A stretch of DNA of 11,128 nt from Chromatiales bacterium (GTDB taxonomy: Bacteria; Pseudomonadota; Gammaproteobacteria; Thiohalomonadales; Thiohalomonadaceae), in assembly GCA_029864785.1 (NCBI GenBank), contig JAOTST010000016.1, forward strand, positions 1-11,128, given 5' to 3'. A model generated the notes under the pieces. That model did not search any database, had not been told where the DNA came from, and was given only the letters and a program-made list of their open reading frames with translations. The position numbers and the translations under genes were made by a program. Positions 6,537-11,128 of this stretch are shown here, piece after piece (the first letter of the stretch is position 1; each line of letters begins with the position of its first letter).

Positions 6537-7727
6537 GTGATCGAAGATTTCCCACGCATTAAGCGACTTCCCCCCTATGTTTTCAATATCGTTAACGAGT
6601 TGAAGGCGAAGGCGCGAGCGGCTGGGGAAGATATTATCGATTTTGGTATGGGCAATCCCGACCAGCCAACACCCGATCATATTGTCGATAAGTTATGTGA
6701 GACTGCACAACGTGGCGATACGCATCGTTACTCGCTTTCGCGAGGCATCCCTCGTCTGAGACAAGCGATCTGTAACTGGTACAAGCGTAAGTACGATGTG
6801 AATCTTGATCCTCAGACCGAAGCGATTGTCACCATCGGTTCCAAAGAGGGGCTGGCCCATCTGGCGATGGCAACGGTCGGTCCTGGTGATGCGGTGCTGG
6901 TGCCCAATCCATCTTATCCTATTCATCCCTACGGTTTTGTCATCGCAGGGGCAGATATTCGTCATGTACCGATGGTCAAGGATCGTGATTTTTTTGAAGA
7001 GCTAGAGAAAGCGATTAAAGACTCATGGCCCAAACCAAAGATGCTGGTACTTAACTTTCCCGGTAATCCTACTGCAGATTGTGTTGAGCTCGACTTTTTT
7101 GAGAAGGTGGTCGAGATCGCCCGTGAACATGAGATCTGGATCGTTCAAGATATTGCCTATGCCGAGATTGCTTTTGATGGCTATGTTCCCCCATCGATTC
7201 TACAGGTGCCCGGTGCAAAAGATGTGGCAGTAGAGTTCTACTCACTTTCCAAGACCTATAATATGCCGGGCTGGCGTGTTGGCTTCATGGTCGGTAACCC
7301 GATTCTTGTCAGTGCGCTACAGCGTATGAAGTCCTATCTTGACTACGGCATGTTTACGCCCATTCAGGTAGCGTCGATAGCAGCACTTGAAGGGGATCAA
7401 AGTTGTGTTAAAGAGATTCGTGATATGTATCAATCACGTCGTGATGTGCTCTGCGAAGGGCTTAATAATGTCGGATGGGAAGTGACCCCTCCCAAGGCAA
7501 CCATGTTTGTCTGGGCACCGATTCCCGAAAAATACAAAGAGATGGGCTCGCTCGAGTTTACCAAAAAATTGTTGCAGGACGCCAAGGTGGCGGTCTCCCC
7601 TGGAATCGGTTTTGGTGAATATGGTGATGACCATGTCCGCTTTAGTCTTATTGAAAATGAGCACCGTACCCGTCAAGCCATTCGTGGTATTCGCGAGATG
7701 TTCCGTAAAGACGGCATCCTCAAATAA
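6537..7727 (+). CDS. alaC: class I/II aminotransferase, AlaC-like (glutamate-pyruvate)
   Basis: A 396-residue PLP-dependent aminotransferase of fold type I. The N-terminus has [20 protein letters not shown] and [13 protein letters not shown] (34-46), typical of AlaC/YfdZ. PLP-site residues are visible: NFPGNPTA with Asn177, DIAYAE with Asp205 and Tyr208, the Schiff-base lysine in [12 protein letters not shown] (Lys239) with Arg247, and the substrate carboxylate arginine in VRFSL (Arg368). E. coli AlaC (412 residues) makes alanine from pyruvate and glutamate. Pipelines often label such proteins generic aspartate aminotransferases, and the substrate cannot be fixed from sequence alone. The gene lies 27 bases before hom, an association that suggests co-expression with aspartate-family amino acid synthesis. 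Start is GTG with an AAGG site. Confidence 0.85.
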   Translation: MIEDFPRIKRLPPYVFNIVNELKAKARAAGEDIIDFGMGNPDQPTPDHIVDKLCETAQRGDTHRYSLSRGIPRLRQAICNWYKRKYDVNLDPQTEAIVTIGSKEGLAHLAMATVGPGDAVLVPNPSYPIHPYGFVIAGADIRHVPMVKDRDFFEELEKAIKDSWPKPKMLVLNFPGNPTADCVELDFFEKVVEIAREHEIWIVQDIAYAEIAFDGYVPPSILQVPGAKDVAVEFYSLSKTYNMPGWRVGFMVGNPILVSALQRMKSYLDYGMFTPIQVASIAALEGDQSCVKEIRDMYQSRRDVLCEGLNNVGWEVTPPKATMFVWAPIPEKYKEMGSLEFTKKLLQDAKVAVSPGIGFGEYGDDHVRFSLIENEHRTRQAIRGIREMFRKDGILK

Positions 7728-7743
7728 TTATTTATATACTTTT

Positions 7744-7747
7744 GGAG
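7744..7747 (+). promoter_or_regulatory. ribosome binding site deciding the TTG start of hom
   Basis: GGAG, with a seven-base spacer to TTG 7755, is the best Shine-Dalgarno element in the window. It fixes the start of hom at a TTG, immediately before the conserved VKIGLLGLGTVG N-terminus. Confidence 0.75.
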
Positions 7748-7754
7748 TAACGAA

Positions 7755-9065
7755 TTGAATTCGGTAAAGATCGGTTTACTAGGACTGGGTACTGTTGGTG
7801 GCGGTACGGTTAACGTTTTAAAACGTAATGCAGCAGAGATTACTCGACGCGCGGGTTGTAACATTGAGGTCATCAGTGCCTCGGCGCGTGACCTTACCAA
7901 GCCGCGTATCTGTGATACCGCAGGTATTGAGTTAACTACTCAGGCGGCAGAGATTGTTGAAAATCCCGACGTCAATATTGTGGTTGAGTTGATTGGTGGT
8001 GACACGCTGGCTCACGAGATGGTGATGCGTGCAATTGCCAACGGCAAGCATGTCGTAACGGCTAATAAAGCACTTATTGCCAAGCACGGTAATGAGATCT
8101 TTGCAGCGGCGCAGAAGCAGGGCGTTATTGTTGCTTTTGAAGCGGCAGTGGCTGGCGGTATTCCTATTATTAAGGCGATTCGTGAAGGACTTGCAGGTAA
8201 CCATATTGAGTGGCTTGCAGGAATCATCAACGGTACCGGGAACTTTATTCTTACCGAGATGCGTGACAAGGGACGTGATTTTGAAGATGTTCTCGCCGAG
8301 GCGCAGAGCCTTGGTTATGCCGAAGCGGATCCAACATTTGATGTTGAAGGGATCGATGCGGCACACAAGCTCACAATTCTCGCTTCGATCGCATTTGGTA
8401 TTCCACTTCAATTTGAGAAGGCGTTTACTGAAGGAATCACCAAGATCACCCGCGAAGATGTTGAATATGCCGAGGAGCTGGGATATCGCATTAAACATCT
8501 GGGCGTTTCACGCCGTACCGACAGCGGTATTGAACTGCGCGTCCACCCAACTTTGATTCCTGAAAAGCGCCTTATCGCCAATGTTGATGGTGTCATGAAT
8601 GCCGTGCTTGTTCAGGGTGATGCGGTTGGACCCACCCTCTATTATGGTGCCGGTGCGGGCGCTGATGCGACGGCTTCGGCTGTGGTTGCTGATATCATCG
8701 ATATCGCACGAGTGCTGACGGCTGAGCCGAGTCATCGAGTCCCCTATCTGGCATTCCAGCCCGATCAGATGGCCGATACGCCAATCTTGCCAATGGAAGA
8801 GGTGGTCACCGCCTACTATCTACGCATGTCGGTTATCGATAACCCCGGAGTTCTGGCAGAGATTACTCGCATTCTTGGTGAATCAACCATCTCCATTGAG
8901 GCGATGATTCAGAAAGCAGGCAAAAGCGAAGGTGATGTTGTTCCCCTTATTCTTATGACCCATGAAGTTAAAGAGGGGTTGATGAATCAGGCAATCAATG
9001 CGATTGAAAAGCTTGATGCCATTCAGGGTGAAATTGCTCGAATTAGAGTCGAGTCCCTGGAATAA
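7755..9065 (+). CDS. hom: homoserine dehydrogenase (monofunctional, ACT domain)
   Basis: Reduces aspartate semialdehyde to homoserine with NAD(P)H, the branch step to threonine, methionine and isoleucine. The 436-residue protein has a Rossmann motif GLLGLGTVGGGT at 7-18, TANKALIAKHG at 102-112 (Lys105), the NGTGNFILTEM segment (159-169), and DPTFDVEGIDAAHKL (192-206), whose Asp201 and Lys205 align with the catalytic pair of yeast homoserine dehydrogenase. A C-terminal ACT domain (about 352-430, starting YYLRMSVIDNPGVLAEI) suggests feedback control, typically by threonine. There is no aspartokinase fusion. It follows the aminotransferase gene by 27 bases and is closed by an intrinsic terminator. 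thrC, its common neighbour, is not next to it. Start is TTG with a strong ribosome binding site. Confidence 0.96.
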   Translation: MNSVKIGLLGLGTVGGGTVNVLKRNAAEITRRAGCNIEVISASARDLTKPRICDTAGIELTTQAAEIVENPDVNIVVELIGGDTLAHEMVMRAIANGKHVVTANKALIAKHGNEIFAAAQKQGVIVAFEAAVAGGIPIIKAIREGLAGNHIEWLAGIINGTGNFILTEMRDKGRDFEDVLAEAQSLGYAEADPTFDVEGIDAAHKLTILASIAFGIPLQFEKAFTEGITKITREDVEYAEELGYRIKHLGVSRRTDSGIELRVHPTLIPEKRLIANVDGVMNAVLVQGDAVGPTLYYGAGAGADATASAVVADIIDIARVLTAEPSHRVPYLAFQPDQMADTPILPMEEVVTAYYLRMSVIDNPGVLAEITRILGESTISIEAMIQKAGKSEGDVVPLILMTHEVKEGLMNQAINAIEKLDAIQGEIARIRVESLE

Positions 9066-9092
9066 TTGATAACAGTGAAATACCGTTACAAC
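9066..9092 (+). promoter_or_regulatory. weak candidate promoter for the RpfE-type gene and recJ
   Basis: TTGATA (9066-9071) matches five of six -35 positions, and TACAAC (9087-9092) matches four of six -10 positions with a 15-base spacer, shorter than ideal. It begins one base after the hom stop codon and would start transcription inside the terminator hairpin. Confidence 0.25.
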
Positions 9093-9120
9093 AGGGGCTA
9101 TATGGCCCCTTTGTTGTTTT
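9088..9120 (+). terminator. intrinsic terminator after hom
   Basis: AGGGGC (9093-9098) pairs perfectly with GCCCCT (9105-9110) around a six-base loop. The stem can extend by pairing ACAAC with GTTGT across a small TT bulge, and a T-rich tail ends at TTTT 9120. It ends the aminotransferase-hom unit. Confidence 0.78.
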
Positions 9121-9132
9121 GGAAATGATAAA

Positions 9133-10161
9133 TTGAGACATCTCTCCATTCATCTCGCATCTATCGCACCGCTGGAATTTTATCGCGGAGAGCAACCATC
9201 ACTTCCTGCGCTAGAGATGCTAACGTGTCACGGGAGTGCTGTACCTTTCACGCTGGTAGGGGATAGCGCTATCTTTGAAACGGTGGCTCAGGGGAATATC
9301 TCCTTTGCACAACAGCGTCTCGCAGGAGAACAACGGCAGCCAGAAAACCTTGATAGTGGATTCTGGTACTGCGCCGATCCGGTCTACCTACAGGCTGATC
9401 GTGATCAAGTATTGCTTACCCACCCAATCTCTATTCAAATTAAAAATAGTGAGGCCGATGCCTTGATTGAGGCCTTTAACCAACTCTTTAAAGAGGATGG
9501 TGTAGAACTCTGGCGAGCTATGAGTGAAGGAATTGAGGAGGGTGATGGGAGTGCCGAACGCTGGTATCTTCGAAGTGAGAGACCATGGCTGCTATCGACG
9601 ACTTCACTGGATCATGCAGAGAACCAAAGCATTCGGGAACTCCTGCCTCAAGGTGAAGATGCGCTACGTTGGAGCAAATTGATCTCAGAGGTGGAAATGC
9701 TCTTCTTTGCTAACCCGATTAATCAACAGCGTAGTGAAAGAAGAGCGCCTCTCATTAGCGGGATCTGGCTATGGGGTGAGCAAAAAGTAGAAAGTAGAAA
9801 TGCCACACCCTGGTCTATCCTATTGGGTGAACATCCTCTACTCAAAGGAGCCTGCTCGTTAAGTGGTGTTGCTCAAGTGGGGTTGCCAGATTTATTGGAA
9901 GAGGTAATCAATACTCAATCTAATACACTCATTGTCGTTGATGAATTGCTTCAACAACAACGTACCGGAGCACATCATGAAATTCCTCCACTATTACAGG
10001 CGTTGGAACAGACGCTGTTCGCCCCAGCATTGGCAGCATTAAAACAGGGAAAAATTGATCAATTCTCGATTCAGCCCGCCAATGGAGAGGCATATAAAAT
10101 AAAGCGTCGAGACTTGATGCGATTCTGGCGCAGGAGTAAGCCTGTCTGGCATGAGGTCTAA
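9133..10161 (+). CDS. RpfE-type (phosphoglycerate mutase-like) protein upstream of recJ
   Basis: A 342-residue protein of the family annotated as RpfE-type regulatory protein or cofactor-independent phosphoglycerate mutase-like, found next to recJ in Xanthomonas and many other proteobacteria. Recognisable blocks are WYCADPVYLQADRDQVLLTHP (78-98), EVEMLFFANPINQQRSERRAP (186-206) with SGIWLWGEQ (209-217), and the C-terminal KRRDLMRFWRRSKP (324-337). The true biochemical activity is not established. The protein lacks signal peptide or membrane segments and should be cytoplasmic. The start is TTG at 9133 with GGAA eight bases upstream; the ATG at 9125 is out of frame and stops after three codons. 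The gene starts only 12 bases after the hom terminator and its last 11 bases overlap recJ, so the two are surely translated from one message. Confidence 0.82.
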   Translation: MRHLSIHLASIAPLEFYRGEQPSLPALEMLTCHGSAVPFTLVGDSAIFETVAQGNISFAQQRLAGEQRQPENLDSGFWYCADPVYLQADRDQVLLTHPISIQIKNSEADALIEAFNQLFKEDGVELWRAMSEGIEEGDGSAERWYLRSERPWLLSTTSLDHAENQSIRELLPQGEDALRWSKLISEVEMLFFANPINQQRSERRAPLISGIWLWGEQKVESRNATPWSILLGEHPLLKGACSLSGVAQVGLPDLLEEVINTQSNTLIVVDELLQQQRTGAHHEIPPLLQALEQTLFAPALAALKQGKIDQFSIQPANGEAYKIKRRDLMRFWRRSKPVWHEV

Positions 10162-11128
10162 GGTCACCATAGAGCGCCATCAATTTAGCGGGGATGAACA
10201 TTCCATTGCAAGTGTTGCCCCAGTTATCGAACGACTATTGCAACATCGTGGCATAACATCGTCCGATGAAATTGAGTTTGGTCTCAAGCATCTATTGCCG
10301 CTTAATGGATTGCTCGGTGTCGATCATGCCGTTGAGATTGTTCATCAGGCGCTAAAATTGAATCAGCATATTCTTATTGTTGGTGATTACGATGCTGATG
10401 GAGCCACCAGTACCGTCGTGGCGATACGTGCTTTGAAGATGATGGGCTGCAACAACGTCTCATATCTTGTTCCCAATCGTTTTGAGTATGGCTATGGCTT
10501 AACCCCTGAAATTGTCGAAGTGGCTCTTAAAGAGAATCCAAACCTTATTATTACTGTCGATAACGGTATTGCCAGTGTTGCAGGTGTCGCTGCGGCTAAA
10601 GCGGCAGACGTTAAGGTCATTATTACGGATCATCATCTTCCTGGTCGTGAGCTGCCTGAGGCTGATGCCATCATCAACCCCAATCGAGAAGAAGATCAAT
10701 TCCCCAGTAAAAATCTCGCTGGGGTGGGGGTTATTTTCTACCTGATGTTGGCACTTCGCTCCTATCTGCGAGAGATGGATTGGTTTACCGAACGGCAGAT
10801 TGAAATTCCTAATCTGGCCAAACTACTTGATCTGGTCGCGTTGGGTACAGTAGCCGATCTAGTTCAACTTGATCGTAATAATCGTATTCTGGTGCAACAG
10901 GGGCTTGCACGTGTAAGGGCCGGTGAGTCATGTGAGGGAATAAAAGCGCTCATTCAAATTTCTAAGCGTGATGAGAGCCGGCTCACCAGTCAGGACTTTG
11001 GTTTTGCCCTCGGGCCACGACTCAACGCCGCTGGTCGCATGGATGACATGACCATCGGTATCGAGACACTACTCTGTGACGACCACTTCCAGGCGGTGCG
11101 TTTAGCCACTGAGCTAGATGAACTCAAT
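10151..11128 (+). CDS. recJ: single-strand-specific 5'-3' exonuclease RecJ (3' end cut by window)
   Basis: RecJ degrades single-stranded DNA 5' to 3' in recombination and repair, including RecF-pathway and mismatch repair. The visible 326 residues cover the N-terminal part of the core. DHH-family metal motifs are intact: VGDYDADGATST (77-88), TVDNGI (135-140), TDHHLPG (159-165) with INPNR (175-179), and LGTVADLV (231-238). The GPRLNAAGRM block (288-297) begins the linker to the DHHA1 domain, which lies beyond the window with the OB-fold region. The frame stays open to the last base. The ATG at 10151 overlaps the upstream RpfE-type gene by 11 bases; an AGGAG (10132-10136) is 14 bases away, rather far, so reinitiation after the upstream stop is likely. 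E. coli RecJ is about 577 residues, so a little over half is present. Confidence 0.96.
   Translation, partial: MRSKVTIERHQFSGDEHSIASVAPVIERLLQHRGITSSDEIEFGLKHLLPLNGLLGVDHAVEIVHQALKLNQHILIVGDYDADGATSTVVAIRALKMMGCNNVSYLVPNRFEYGYGLTPEIVEVALKENPNLIITVDNGIASVAGVAAAKAADVKVIITDHHLPGRELPEADAIINPNREEDQFPSKNLAGVGVIFYLMLALRSYLREMDWFTERQIEIPNLAKLLDLVALGTVADLVQLDRNNRILVQQGLARVRAGESCEGIKALIQISKRDESRLTSQDFGFALGPRLNAAGRMDDMTIGIETLLCDDHFQAVRLATELDELN

Noticed and set aside
7932..8498. 188-codon open frame on the minus strand opposite hom
   Set aside because: It lies wholly inside hom, which has intact catalytic and cofactor motifs; the antisense product has no recognisable motif and looks like a codon-bias shadow.
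8077..8556. 159-codon plus-strand frame inside hom
   Set aside because: Out-of-frame shadow of hom; arginine/leucine-rich composition and no family resemblance.
9125..9136. Three-codon mini-ORF (ATG ATA AAT TGA) overlapping the TTG start of the RpfE-type gene
   Set aside because: Too short to separate from chance; translational coupling is possible but unsupported.
9929..10201. 90-codon minus-strand frame across the RpfE-type/recJ junction
   Set aside because: Both plus-strand genes have strong family motifs; the antisense frame shows none.
1..11128. Search for CRISPR arrays, insertion sequences, tRNA genes, riboswitches, attachment sites or a defence/toxin cluster
   Set aside because: No spaced repeats, transposase motifs, tRNA-like folds or anomalous gene clusters were seen; the window is core metabolic and stress genes.

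Overview
The window reads as an ordinary, densely coded chromosomal stretch of a free-living-type gammaproteobacterium of moderate G+C. The indicators are the surE-pcm-(yqaA)-nlpD-rpoS block, an AlaC-type aminotransferase next to hom, and an RpfE-type gene directly upstream of recJ, an order familiar from gammaproteobacteria such as Xanthomonadales, Chromatiales and Thiotrichales. I cannot name the genus. No tRNA, rRNA, insertion sequence, prophage, CRISPR array or toxin/defence locus is visible, and no non-coding gap exceeds about 100 bases.

Layout. 1-61 is a short leader with no recognisable gene. 62-1564 (+) encodes a membrane sensor histidine kinase with no response regulator in view. 1581-2129 (-) encodes an Smr-domain protein of SmrA/YdaL type, convergent with the kinase. 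2151-6026 (+) is a tight five-gene run: surE, pcm, a YqaA/DedA-like membrane protein, nlpD and rpoS. Gaps there run from a 16-base overlap to 13 bases, which suggests an operon for stationary-phase survival and repair (SurE nucleotidase, isoaspartyl repair), envelope division control (NlpD) and the general-stress sigma factor. 6021-6446 (-) encodes an Mth938-like (NDUFAF3-related) protein whose 3' end overlaps rpoS by six bases. 6537-9065 (+) holds an AlaC-like aminotransferase and homoserine dehydrogenase, closed by a clear intrinsic terminator. 9133-10161 (+) is an RpfE-type protein overlapping the start of recJ, which begins at 10151 and runs off the window end.

Nothing here amounts to a new biological system. 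The points most worth a second look are the unusual substitutions in RpoS region 2.4 and its short N-terminus, the degenerate LytM domain and duplicated LysM modules of NlpD, the conserved but poorly understood RpfE-recJ pair with a possible promoter inside the preceding terminator, overlapping -10-like boxes between the Smr gene and surE, and the high number of GTG/TTG starts.
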